64,000 nt of DNA. Origin: Mesotoga prima MesG1.Ag.4.2 (GTDB lineage Bacteria > Thermotogota > Thermotogae > Petrotogales > Kosmotogaceae). Below, piece by piece: positions 20,945 through 28,812 of this stretch. Within the stretch, counting starts at the first letter, position 1, and each line of letters starts with the position of its first letter. Both the position numbers and the translations under genes were made by a program. Below the pieces are notes generated by a model. The model saw only the letters and a list, made by a program, of their open reading frames with translations, was not told the DNA's origin and made no database searches. Where the stretch lies: assembly GCF_000147715.2 (NCBI RefSeq), contig NC_017934.1:1-64000 (forward strand), read 5' to 3'.

Positions 20945-21418
20945 GTGAAGAAGAAAGTGATCTACCTTACGCAAGAAGGCTTCAACGGAATGAAAGAGGA
21001 ACTGGAAAGCCTCAGGAAAAAGCTAATGTACGATATTGCTGAAAGGATTAAGGAAGCCAGGGAACTGGGCGATCTCAGCGAAAACAGCGAATACGATGAG
21101 GCCAAGAATGAGCAGGGAAGAATCGACAGCAGAATAAAACAGCTGGAAGAGATTCTCAACAATGCCGAGATCATTGAGGACGACGGCGACCTCAGCACTG
21201 TGAAGTTGGGTTATGTTGTGGAGTTACTGAATATAGATACGAATGAAAAATCTCAATTCAGAATCGTTAATGCTCAGGAAGCTAACATATTTGAAGGGAA
21301 GATCTCTTCCGATTCTCCTATTGGGCGCGGAGTGTTGACGCACAAAGTCAATGAGGTGGTAAGGGTGAAGACTCCTGCGGGTTGGGCGAAATACAAGATT
21401 CTTACCATCGGAAAGTGA
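20945..21418 (+). CDS. greA: Transcription elongation factor GreA
   Basis: GreA rescues stalled RNA polymerase by stimulating cleavage of backtracked RNA. The 157-residue protein has the N-terminal coiled coil whose tip carries the acidic GDLSENSEYDEAK motif, and a C-terminal FKBP-like domain ending around SPIGRGVLTHKVNEVV. The GTG at 20945 is chosen over a TTG at 20924 because GGAGGGG at 20930-20936 is 8 bases upstream. It is in tandem with nrdR and lysS. Confidence 0.96.
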   Translation: MKKKVIYLTQEGFNGMKEELESLRKKLMYDIAERIKEARELGDLSENSEYDEAKNEQGRIDSRIKQLEEILNNAEIIEDDGDLSTVKLGYVVELLNIDTNEKSQFRIVNAQEANIFEGKISSDSPIGRGVLTHKVNEVVRVKTPAGWAKYKILTIGK

Positions 21419-21430
21419 TGGGGATATCTA

Positions 21431-22936
21431 ATGAGTGAAGAAACACGTAGACAGAGAATCGAAGAGATAAATCAGATGCGTCAGGAGGGTATTGAACCTT
21501 ACCCGTATAGCTTTGATAAGACGCACTGGGCAGCTCAGATCAAGAGCGAGTTCGCCTATCTTCAAAATTCGGAAACGAAGGAAGATACAGTTCTTAGTAC
21601 GGCCGGCAGAGTTGTCGCCGTGAGAAATCACGGAAAATCGAGCTTCTTTGTCTTGAGGGATAACTCTGACAGAATCCAGGCATACATCAGGCTTGACGGA
21701 GTGGGAGCGGAGAGCTTCGAGGTTTTCAAGAAATACGTTAATATTGGTGATTTTGTCGGCGTAAAGGGATTTCCCTTCAAGACCCACACGGGAGAGATAT
21801 CCGTTTTTGTTAAGGAGTTCGAAATACTCTCCAAGTCTATCAGGATGATGCCGGAGAAGTGGCACGGCGTCAAGGACAAGGAGATAATCTACAGGCAAAG
21901 ATACGTAGAGATGCTTTCAAGTGACGACGCGCTGAAGAGATTCAAGATTCGTTCCGAGCTGTTCCGGCTGGTCAGAGAATTTCTTCAGTCCAAGAATTTT
22001 GTTGAAGTGGACACTCCAATGCTCCATTATTTGACCGGGGGTGCGTCAGCGAGACCATTCAAGACTCATATCAACGTCTTCGAGTCGGATATGTACTTGA
22101 GGATAGCGGAAGAGCTCTTCCTCAAAAGGTATCTGGTCGGAGGATTTGAGAGAATCTTTGAAATCGGGAAGAACTTCCGAAACGAAGGTGTCTCATACAA
22201 GCATCATCCTGAGTTTACGATGATGGAATTGTACTGGGCTTACGCGGACTACAACGACATAATGAACATCACCGAAGAGATGATAAATTTCGTGGTCCGT
22301 GAGATCGCTGGCTCGGAGATTATTTCATACCAGGGTAAAGAGATCGATTTTTCAAGGCCTTGGCGCAGAGTGAAGATGGCAGATTTTATCAAGGAGAATC
22401 TAGGCGTTGATATCCTGGAGGACTCAGATGATAGAATGATGGCCGTCCTTAAGAAACACAACACAGAACCGGAGATTAAAGAGAGAGGCCATTTAATCGA
22501 AAAATTGTGGGATTTGGTTGAGCATAATCTTGTGAATCCCACCTTTGTTACCGAACACCCGGTAATTATTTCTCCGCTTTCAAAGGTGCACAGAGAAGAC
22601 TCAAGAGTTACAGAGAGATTTGAACTGATAATAAGCTCGATGGAAATGGCTAATGCTTTCAGTGAGCTGAATGATCCTATAGAGCAGTACAACCGTTTCC
22701 TCCATCAGGCGGGTTTAAGGGATATAGGTGATGAGGAAGCTCAAATGATGGATCATGACTTTATCAGAGCCCTCGAATACGGTATGCCCCCTACGGGTGG
22801 GCTTGGAGTGGGTTGGGACAGGATAATTATGCTGGTTACTGATTCCCCATCGATCAGGGATATAATTCCCTTTCCACTTGTAAGACCTATCTCCTTTGAG
22901 GAAGAAGAAGCATTAGAGATAAGCGATGAACAGTAG
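21431..22936 (+). CDS. lysS: Lysyl-tRNA synthetase, class II
   Basis: Charges tRNA-Lys with lysine. The 501-residue protein has an N-terminal OB-fold anticodon-binding domain ([17 protein letters not shown]) and the class II catalytic core: motif 1 around [10 protein letters not shown], motif 2 [18 protein letters not shown], and motif 3 [12 protein letters not shown]. It follows greA by 12 bases, an order common in bacteria. Confidence 0.97.
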   Translation: MSEETRRQRIEEINQMRQEGIEPYPYSFDKTHWAAQIKSEFAYLQNSETKEDTVLSTAGRVVAVRNHGKSSFFVLRDNSDRIQAYIRLDGVGAESFEVFKKYVNIGDFVGVKGFPFKTHTGEISVFVKEFEILSKSIRMMPEKWHGVKDKEIIYRQRYVEMLSSDDALKRFKIRSELFRLVREFLQSKNFVEVDTPMLHYLTGGASARPFKTHINVFESDMYLRIAEELFLKRYLVGGFERIFEIGKNFRNEGVSYKHHPEFTMMELYWAYADYNDIMNITEEMINFVVREIAGSEIISYQGKEIDFSRPWRRVKMADFIKENLGVDILEDSDDRMMAVLKKHNTEPEIKERGHLIEKLWDLVEHNLVNPTFVTEHPVIISPLSKVHREDSRVTERFELIISSMEMANAFSELNDPIEQYNRFLHQAGLRDIGDEEAQMMDHDFIRALEYGMPPTGGLGVGWDRIIMLVTDSPSIRDIIPFPLVRPISFEEEEALEISDEQ

Positions 22937-22946
22937 AGGTGATTTG

Positions 22947-23408
22947 ATGACTCTTTATGATCGCATTCAGCAGGATATGAAAGAAGCAATGAAGGCAAGA
23001 GACTCTCTCAAGACCAATACACTGAGAAGCGTGATCTCGTCGGTAAAGATGTATCTTGCCTCTTCTGAAGAAGCTAGATCGGGTGAGCTAACGGATGAGA
23101 TTGTGATTGGCCTTGTAAGAAAAGAGGCGAAAAAACGTGAAGAGTCCATCGAAGCGTACAGAAAGGCTGAAAGAGACGATTTAGTACAAAGTGAATCCGA
23201 AGAGCTCGAAATACTTAAGAGTTATCTTCCCGAAGAAATGAGTCCTGATGAAATAAGAGCAGTAGCACTAAAGACAATCGAGGATTTGAAGGCAAACAAC
23301 CCCTCCGATCTGGGAAAGGTTATGAGAGAACTGATGGTTAGATTGAAGGGGAGAGTGGATGGGAAACTCGTCAACAAGATTGTCAGGGAGCTTTTGGAGA
23401 GTAGATGA
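22947..23408 (+). CDS. yqeY: YqeY/GatB-tail domain protein
   Basis: A 153-residue YqeY family protein, related to the C-terminal tail domain of the amidotransferase subunit GatB. The start LYDRIQQDMKEAMKARDS and the ending VMRELMVRLKGRVDGKLVNK match the family closely. It may bind tRNA, though its role as a stand-alone protein is poorly known. ATG 22947 is preferred because AGAGGTGA precedes it; an upstream ATG at 22926 lies inside lysS. Confidence 0.9.
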   Translation: MTLYDRIQQDMKEAMKARDSLKTNTLRSVISSVKMYLASSEEARSGELTDEIVIGLVRKEAKKREESIEAYRKAERDDLVQSESEELEILKSYLPEEMSPDEIRAVALKTIEDLKANNPSDLGKVMRELMVRLKGRVDGKLVNKIVRELLESR

Positions 23409-24775
23409 AAGTCGAGTTCTTGACTGCAGAAATCGGGAGCACCACTACGGTGCTCTCTGCTTTTTCATGTGACGCTTCTGGATCGATGAGATTTGTGGGA
23501 CAGGGTGAGTCCTATACGACCGTAAATGAGAACGATGTCACAATCGGCATTGACAATGCTTTGAGAAACCTGAAGAGATCTCTGGGCTGCGACAACCTCG
23601 AATGGAGTGTCTTCCTGGCTTCCTCAAGCGCGGCCGGCGGTTTGAGAATGACGGTTCATGGACTGGTGTACGACATGACCGTAAAGGCGGCAAGAGAAGC
23701 TGCCCTGGGAGCTGGCGGAGTGATAAAGCTGGTAACAGCCGGCAAATTGAGTGAGAGAGATCTAAAGAAGATTGAGGCAGCCAATCCAAAGCTTATACTT
23801 CTTGCAGGTGGGGTCGATTACGGAGAAAAAGAGACTGTGGTACATAACGCCGAGATTCTTAGAGATCTCGATCAGAATATTCCAATAATATTCGCTGGGA
23901 ATGTTGCTGCTGCCGATGACGTTCTAGAAATAATCTCGACAAACGGGAGAGACGTCCATATTGTCGACAATGTTTATCCGCGAATAGACGAGCTAAACGT
24001 CGAACCAACGAGACAAGTGATTCGTGAAGTCTTCTCCAAAAATATCGTCAATGGCCCCGGGATGGAAAAGGTCTATTCAGTCATTGACAAACCGATAATA
24101 CCGACTCCCGCGGCCGTCATGCTGGCGACGGAACTCTTTTCCCAAGTCAATGACGACGTTATTGTGGTAGATATCGGGGGAGCAACCACCGATGTCGATT
24201 CCGTTACAGACGGAGATCCCGAAATAGCGTCGATCTTGCTGGCTCCCGAGCCAAGATCAAAGAGAACGGTTGAAGGTGATCTTGGAATCTATGTAAACGC
24301 CAGTCATGTAATAGAGCAAATCGGAAGAGATGAACTGGGGAAAGAGTTTCCCGACCTTGAGAACATCCTTCGAAACCTAACTCCTTATCCAAAGAATGAT
24401 CGTGATGAGGCTTTCTCCTTGAGATTGGCCGCATACTGTTTCGAGACCTCTATCCGAAGACACGCAGGAACCATAAAACAGCTCTATGGTCCGACTGGTA
24501 GAACCGAAGTTGCTTATGGGAAGGATCTGACCGCCGTGAAATCGGTGATCGGCACCGGAGGAATCCTTAGTAGATCGAAATTCTCTTCGAAGATTATGAA
24601 GATCGTACGGACTCTCTCCGCGAAACACGAAAAAGAGTTGTTGCCTAAATCCAGTGTAAGATTATTCCGGGACAGAAATTACATATTTGGCGCAGTTGGT
24701 CTGATTTCGACCGTCGATTTACCTTCTGCTAGAGATCTGGTTGAGAACTCTCTTGAAGAGCTGAACACGACTTGA
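23405..24775 (+). CDS. GlmL/MutL-like ATPase (aminomutase accessory family)
   Basis: A 456-residue member of the GlmL family, ASKHA-fold ATPases found beside B12-dependent glutamate mutase and ornithine aminomutase genes, where they are thought to maintain or reactivate the mutase. It opens with EFLTAEIGSTTTVLSAF, a phosphate-binding loop, and carries SSSAAGGLRM and VVDIGGATTDVDSV (a second phosphate loop). Its ATG overlaps the yqeY stop by 4 bases. No mutase gene is in the window, so its partner must be elsewhere or it has another role. Confidence 0.85.
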   Translation: MKVEFLTAEIGSTTTVLSAFSCDASGSMRFVGQGESYTTVNENDVTIGIDNALRNLKRSLGCDNLEWSVFLASSSAAGGLRMTVHGLVYDMTVKAAREAALGAGGVIKLVTAGKLSERDLKKIEAANPKLILLAGGVDYGEKETVVHNAEILRDLDQNIPIIFAGNVAAADDVLEIISTNGRDVHIVDNVYPRIDELNVEPTRQVIREVFSKNIVNGPGMEKVYSVIDKPIIPTPAAVMLATELFSQVNDDVIVVDIGGATTDVDSVTDGDPEIASILLAPEPRSKRTVEGDLGIYVNASHVIEQIGRDELGKEFPDLENILRNLTPYPKNDRDEAFSLRLAAYCFETSIRRHAGTIKQLYGPTGRTEVAYGKDLTAVKSVIGTGGILSRSKFSSKIMKIVRTLSAKHEKELLPKSSVRLFRDRNYIFGAVGLISTVDLPSARDLVENSLEELNTT

Positions 24776-24804
24776 ATTCGGTGCTCGGCTAATTCGTAAG
24801 TCCA

Positions 24805-24838
24805 GATTGACAAGCGTTTCCGATTGACAAGCGTTTCC
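24805..24838. repeat. 17-bp exact tandem repeat carrying -35 boxes
   Basis: GATTGACAAGCGTTTCC occurs twice back to back (24805-24821 and 24822-24838). Each unit holds one TTGACA. Only the second is correctly spaced from the -10 of the tRNA promoter. Confidence 0.95.
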
Positions 24839-24853
24839 TCGGGGTGATAGAAT
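24807..24853 (+). promoter_or_regulatory. Promoter of tRNA-Gly
   Basis: TTGACA at 24824-24829, an 18-base spacer, and TAGAAT at 24848-24853 preceded by TGA (extended -10). The tRNA starts 11 bases later. A second TTGACA at 24807-24812 lies one 17-base repeat unit upstream and is too far to pair with this -10. Confidence 0.8.
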
Positions 24854-24863
24854 CTCCATGAAT

Positions 24864-24939
24864 GCGGGTGTAGCTCAGTTGGTAGAGCATCAGCTTCCCA
24901 AGCTGAGGGTCGCGGGTTCGAGTCCCGTCGCCCGCTCCA
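24864..24939 (+). tRNA. tRNA-Gly(CCC)
   Basis: A 76-base cloverleaf. The acceptor GCGGGTG pairs with CGCCCGC, the D arm has GCTC...GAGC, the anticodon stem TCAGC/GCTGA encloses loop TTCCCAA (anticodon CCC, reading GGG), the T arm is GCGGG-TTCGAGT-CCCGT, and the discriminator plus CCA is encoded as TCCA. Confidence 0.97.
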
Positions 24940-24940
24940 A

Positions 24941-25441
24941 TTATTTGACTTCGTATACGGTTAGAATTGCTTCCCCGAGTTTTCGAAACTCCTTTAGGCT
25001 GAGATCTAGGTCGCGTTCCATAGTTTCTCCCAACCCGGCGATGCCCGTTCTTATGATCGGTTCAAAAGTAATGTGGAGTTCATTGACCAGGCCCAAATCC
25101 GCAAAGTGATCGAAAGTCTCGGCGCCGCCAATCAAGCACACCTCATCGTGCCCCTTTTTCTCCAAATCTTCGAGAAGTTCTTTTGGGGTTGAGGATGTGA
25201 AGATGAGGTTTTCGGATGGTCTATAATAGTCTGGATTTCTCGTCAATACGATGTTGAGCCTGTCAGGAAGGGCCCTCCCGATAGCTTCGTGGGTCTTCCT
25301 CCCCATTATCACTATGCCGACACTTGAGGTCAGGGATTTGAAGTACCTTTTGTCTTCTCTCGATGTCCACTCTGTCTTATCGTCTTCTGATAATGAGATC
25401 TTTCCATTCAACGTACTTGCAAAAACCGCAATGACTTTCAC
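24941..25441 (-). CDS. Dihydrofolate reductase-family (RibD-C-like) protein
   Basis: A 166-residue protein of the DHFR superfamily, in the branch that includes the RibD C-terminal reductase domain. It begins VKVIAVFASTLNGKIS, then IVIMGRKTHEAIGRALPDR and the NADPH-site strand EVCLIGGAETF, all in family order. It may reduce a pteridine or a related compound; whether it is the cell's folate reductase cannot be told, since true DHFRs usually keep an acidic residue that is unclear here. GTG 25441 follows GGGAGGTG. Its stop lies one base from the 3' end of tRNA-Gly, with no terminator between the convergent genes. Confidence 0.85.
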   Translation of the reverse strand: MKVIAVFASTLNGKISLSEDDKTEWTSREDKRYFKSLTSSVGIVIMGRKTHEAIGRALPDRLNIVLTRNPDYYRPSENLIFTSSTPKELLEDLEKKGHDEVCLIGGAETFDHFADLGLVNELHITFEPIIRTGIAGLGETMERDLDLSLKEFRKLGEAILTVYEVK

Positions 25442-25523
25442 TTTGAGCACCTCCCAGTTGACGATGTCCAATGATCTTCATTTTATCTTTTTTTGACTCT
25501 CCGAACAATGCCAGAGAGTCAGT

Positions 25524-27494
25524 TTGATCAAGATATGTTATTCTTCTTTAGATGGGAGAGTGAAAGAGATTAAGAGGATTGCCTGGAGAGTCTTGATTTT
25601 CGCTATGCTTCTCATGTTGATTTCTTGTAGTAACAGCACAAATTACGCGGTCTCGATAAAGCAGATTGACTGCGAAGGTTCAACCTGTAATTTGAGGCTG
25701 GAGATTTCCGAAGACGGGTTAAGTCTTCCGGAATTCCTTATCACTTTGGATCGCCCTCCAGTCGACGGAAGTGATGGAATTAGAATCAAAGGAACAGAGA
25801 TTTCTTTAGATCTGAAGGAGGCGGGGAGCCACACGATTTTTGTCACTTTGGTCGATGGAAAGAGATTCTTAAGCACCCCGGTTTCCAAAGAAGTAATTAT
25901 AAATCTGAATCCTCCCGATGCACCTGATCTCACTTGGAGCCTTTCTCAAGGTGAGCTCAAACTGTCTCTTCGAAGCGATAGTTCCGATTCGGTCACTGAC
26001 TATCGCATTCTTGTCAACAACGTCTTGCACAGCTCGACCCAAGGAACATTCTCATTTCCCGTTGATCGGGATGCCCACTATGTTATTCAGGCCTTTTCGG
26101 TGGCTGGCAATCTAAGATCCGACCCCTCAATTCTTGATCTCAAGCTTTCGGAGGATTTTGCCCCCGAAGTAGAGCTTACTTCTGTGCTTCCTTTTACGAA
26201 TGGCGCAGTCGATATTACTGTCGTCGATGACTGGGATAGAACAAACGATCTTTCTATAAAGGCCTTCCTTGAGGAGAGTAACATTCTTCTGCTTTTTGAT
26301 GGAAACAGGTTGATTCCTGAGATACCCCTTCCCGAGGGTATAAATACACTTGTTGTTCGGGTCGCCGATTCATCGGGAAACGTGACCGAGTTAAAGAGGG
26401 AGCTGAAAACAGTCCGAAAGACCTCGGTTGAAATTCCTGAACTGTACATCGAGGAAGGCACTATTAGGAACGCAAGATGGACGACGCCAAAGGGCATGGT
26501 TGAACTTCAGAGATACATTGATGGCGAATGGATAACTCTGTCTACCCACAGTTCGGAAGAGGAGTCATCAATAATCGCAAAGGACAGCATTTCTGAAAAA
26601 GGCGATCTTTACCGAATTGTTGTGGACTCTGATAATGAGAAACTGCTGCCTTCAGTTCCGGTTTTTGCAAAGGAAAGTCTGTTTAGGAGATTTAGCACGG
26701 AGTTTATATCGTCTTTTCTCGGAATGGATGCGCTGCTAGTCGGCGGCAATTCCTACAGATTTTACGGAAACATCGTCGTTCGAGAAAACACTGTCATGAG
26801 AGTTGAATCGGGCACGTCTCTGACGATTCCCCGAGGAAACACTCTTCTAGTTAGCGGTGTTCTTGATCTGGAAGGCTGGAAGGATAGAATAAAAGTGAAT
26901 CCCGGCGGTTCCTCGGGAACAATTGAAGTAACAAATAACGGAGTTCTTATTGCCAGGAGCGTTGATTTCAATAATTCCACTGTATCGATTGAAAATGCTG
27001 CCGTTGCGGTGTTTGAGGATTGCACGCTGTCAGGAGACCTGAAGATTAGCGGAGCCAGAACGGTTCAAATATACAACAGCCAGTTCAGCGGAGATATGGA
27101 GATCGAGAACGTTAGAGAGCTGCTGGTTCATCAAAGCGATTTTTCGGGAAGCAGTCTGGTTCTGAGTGGTTTGGGTAGGGTTTTGCTTTCTAGAAGCTCT
27201 TTACGATTCCATTCTCTCGAGATAGTAGATTCGAGACTTGAAGCGTATGAATCGCTTTTCGAAGCTGAAGGTTTGTTTGTTCGAAAGACATCTCATCTGT
27301 TGCAGACAAGAGGTGCCTTGATAGAAACTGAAATCTCCGTTTCCGGTGCATCATCTATCCATATCGAAGAACCCAATTTGACCGGAGATGTCAAGATAGA
27401 GCTCAGAGACCTTTCAAGGCTGAGTCTGCAGAAGGATTTCGAAGGATCGATCGAGATTGTTTCGGATGAGAAGTCGGCAATAAAGGTATTTTGA
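25524..27494 (+). CDS. Lipoprotein with beta-helix repeat domain
   Basis: A predicted surface lipoprotein of about 650 residues. The signal segment ends in the lipobox LISC (Cys at about residue 35 of the longest reading). Residues 40-400 are beta-rich and look like several Ig or fibronectin-type modules. From about 410 there are short repeats with alternating polar turns and buried hydrophobics (SGTIEVTNNGVLIARSVDF, then KISGARTVQIYNSQFSGD), the pattern of a right-handed parallel beta-helix. Function is unknown; binding or cleaving polysaccharides is one option, but no catalytic residues can be named. Start is uncertain: TTG 25524 is the longest, GTG 25560 also gives a good signal peptide. 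The methyltransferase gene begins 1 base after its stop. Confidence 0.8.
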   Translation: MIKICYSSLDGRVKEIKRIAWRVLIFAMLLMLISCSNSTNYAVSIKQIDCEGSTCNLRLEISEDGLSLPEFLITLDRPPVDGSDGIRIKGTEISLDLKEAGSHTIFVTLVDGKRFLSTPVSKEVIINLNPPDAPDLTWSLSQGELKLSLRSDSSDSVTDYRILVNNVLHSSTQGTFSFPVDRDAHYVIQAFSVAGNLRSDPSILDLKLSEDFAPEVELTSVLPFTNGAVDITVVDDWDRTNDLSIKAFLEESNILLLFDGNRLIPEIPLPEGINTLVVRVADSSGNVTELKRELKTVRKTSVEIPELYIEEGTIRNARWTTPKGMVELQRYIDGEWITLSTHSSEEESSIIAKDSISEKGDLYRIVVDSDNEKLLPSVPVFAKESLFRRFSTEFISSFLGMDALLVGGNSYRFYGNIVVRENTVMRVESGTSLTIPRGNTLLVSGVLDLEGWKDRIKVNPGGSSGTIEVTNNGVLIARSVDFNNSTVSIENAAVAVFEDCTLSGDLKISGARTVQIYNSQFSGDMEIENVRELLVHQSDFSGSSLVLSGLGRVLLSRSSLRFHSLEIVDSRLEAYESLFEAEGLFVRKTSHLLQTRGALIETEISVSGASSIHIEEPNLTGDVKIELRDLSRLSLQKDFEGSIEIVSDEKSAIKVF

Positions 27495-27495
27495 A

Positions 27496-28173
27496 ATGGG
27501 AAAGAAGTTTCGCGATTTTGATCCTTACGTTCTAGAGGCTTTTGAATTCGATTTCTCTTCTAGACACGCGCGCATAAATCATGGGACGGTTTTGCTATCC
27601 TGGTTCGTCGAACCCCCCAAAGGTTCGAGAAGAGCGCTTGAACTGGGTGCAGGCAGTGGCGTGATTTCCATATATTTGGCCAAAAACTTCGGACTTGAAG
27701 TGACGGGAGTCGAAGTTGATAGAGAATTGCACGCTGTTGCGACAAAGAATGCTTCACTGAACGGAGTTGAAAATCTCACAAGATTTGTGAACTGCGACAT
27801 AGACGATTATGCGGCAAACAACAGGGGAGAGGTGTTCGATATGGTAGTCTCGAATCCTCCTCATTTTCTTCATTCCGGTGTAGAGAGTCCCGATGGCAAA
27901 AGAAATAGGGCGAGGAGAATCGACCCTGAACTGGCTATGGTCTTCGCCTCCGCAACAAGTAAGTTGCTCAAAAATAGAGGAGCTTTTTTCTTTTTACTCC
28001 ATCCGAGGGATCTAACGAAGTGGGTCCGCCTGCTTGAGGATTTTAAGCTTGGAATCCATAAAATGCGTTTCGCACATGGGTCAATGGAAGGACAGGCACA
28101 GTTGGTATTAGTGAGTGGGAGAAAGAGTTCATCTTCTGAAATCGTTGTAGAACCACCCATAAGGATGAGGTGA
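27496..28173 (+). CDS. TrmN6/YfiC-like SAM-dependent methyltransferase
   Basis: A 225-residue methyltransferase. It has the SAM-binding motif ALELGAGSGVISIYLA (about residues 47-62), motif II GVEVDRELHA and the N6-adenine type active-site motif NPPH (VVSNPPHF). This fits the TrmN6 (YfiC) family that methylates adenine 37 of a tRNA. The specific tRNA cannot be deduced. It is packed between the beta-helix lipoprotein and tmk. Confidence 0.85.
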   Translation: MGKKFRDFDPYVLEAFEFDFSSRHARINHGTVLLSWFVEPPKGSRRALELGAGSGVISIYLAKNFGLEVTGVEVDRELHAVATKNASLNGVENLTRFVNCDIDDYAANNRGEVFDMVVSNPPHFLHSGVESPDGKRNRARRIDPELAMVFASATSKLLKNRGAFFFLLHPRDLTKWVRLLEDFKLGIHKMRFAHGSMEGQAQLVLVSGRKSSSSEIVVEPPIRMR

Positions 28174-28177
28174 AGTT

Positions 28178-28807
28178 ATGTTCATCAGTGTAGAAGGAAT
28201 TGATGGATGCGGTAAGACGACTCAGATAAAACTTTTAGCGGAGTATTTGAGTCAATTAGATGTAGAATTCATAATTGTCAGGGAACCCGGAGGAACAAAG
28301 GCCGGTGAAGAGATAAGGGACATACTTCTCCATAAGGAGTATCATTTGTTCTCTGAGTCTGAGCTTCTACTCTTTATGGCGGCACGTGCGCAGATAGTTA
28401 GGGAGGTCATAAGGCCCGAGCTTGAGAAAGGCAAAACGGTGATTGCTGATAGATTCATGGATTCATCGGTTGCCTATCAGGGAGTGGGTAGACGACTGGG
28501 CAGAGAGATAGTTCAAGCTATGAACGCATTTGCGGTAGGGGGAACCGTTCCCGATATTACCTTTTACATTGATGTACCGACCGATGTAGCTATTTCTCGG
28601 ATGAGAAAAGAAAAGAAAAATGATAAAATAGAGATGGAGAATTTTGATTTCTTCGAAAGAGTGAGAGAAGGATATGAGAAACTGATGGTAGAGAATCGTG
28701 AGAGGTTTGTTCGGATAGATGGAAAACAATCTGAAGAGAAAGTTCAAACTGATATCAGGAAGTCGTTGCGGGTTTTGTTTCATAAGAAAAATCAAAATGG
28801 GAGGTGA
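28178..28807 (+). CDS. tmk: Thymidylate kinase
   Basis: Phosphorylates dTMP to dTDP for DNA synthesis. The 209-residue protein has the P-loop GIDGCGKTT (7-15), the dTMP-binding [14 protein letters not shown] segment, [12 protein letters not shown], and a LID region around [17 protein letters not shown] precedes the ATG. It overlaps the GTG-initiated longest reading of clpC, so the two are tightly linked. Confidence 0.97.
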   Translation: MFISVEGIDGCGKTTQIKLLAEYLSQLDVEFIIVREPGGTKAGEEIRDILLHKEYHLFSESELLLFMAARAQIVREVIRPELEKGKTVIADRFMDSSVAYQGVGRRLGREIVQAMNAFAVGGTVPDITFYIDVPTDVAISRMRKEKKNDKIEMENFDFFERVREGYEKLMVENRERFVRIDGKQSEEKVQTDIRKSLRVLFHKKNQNGR

Positions 28808-28812
28808 CTGAA

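Noticed and set aside
24858-25109. Open frame on the + strand across tRNA-Gly and the reductase gene
   Set aside because: It is read through the tRNA and antisense to a well-supported gene, with no family match.
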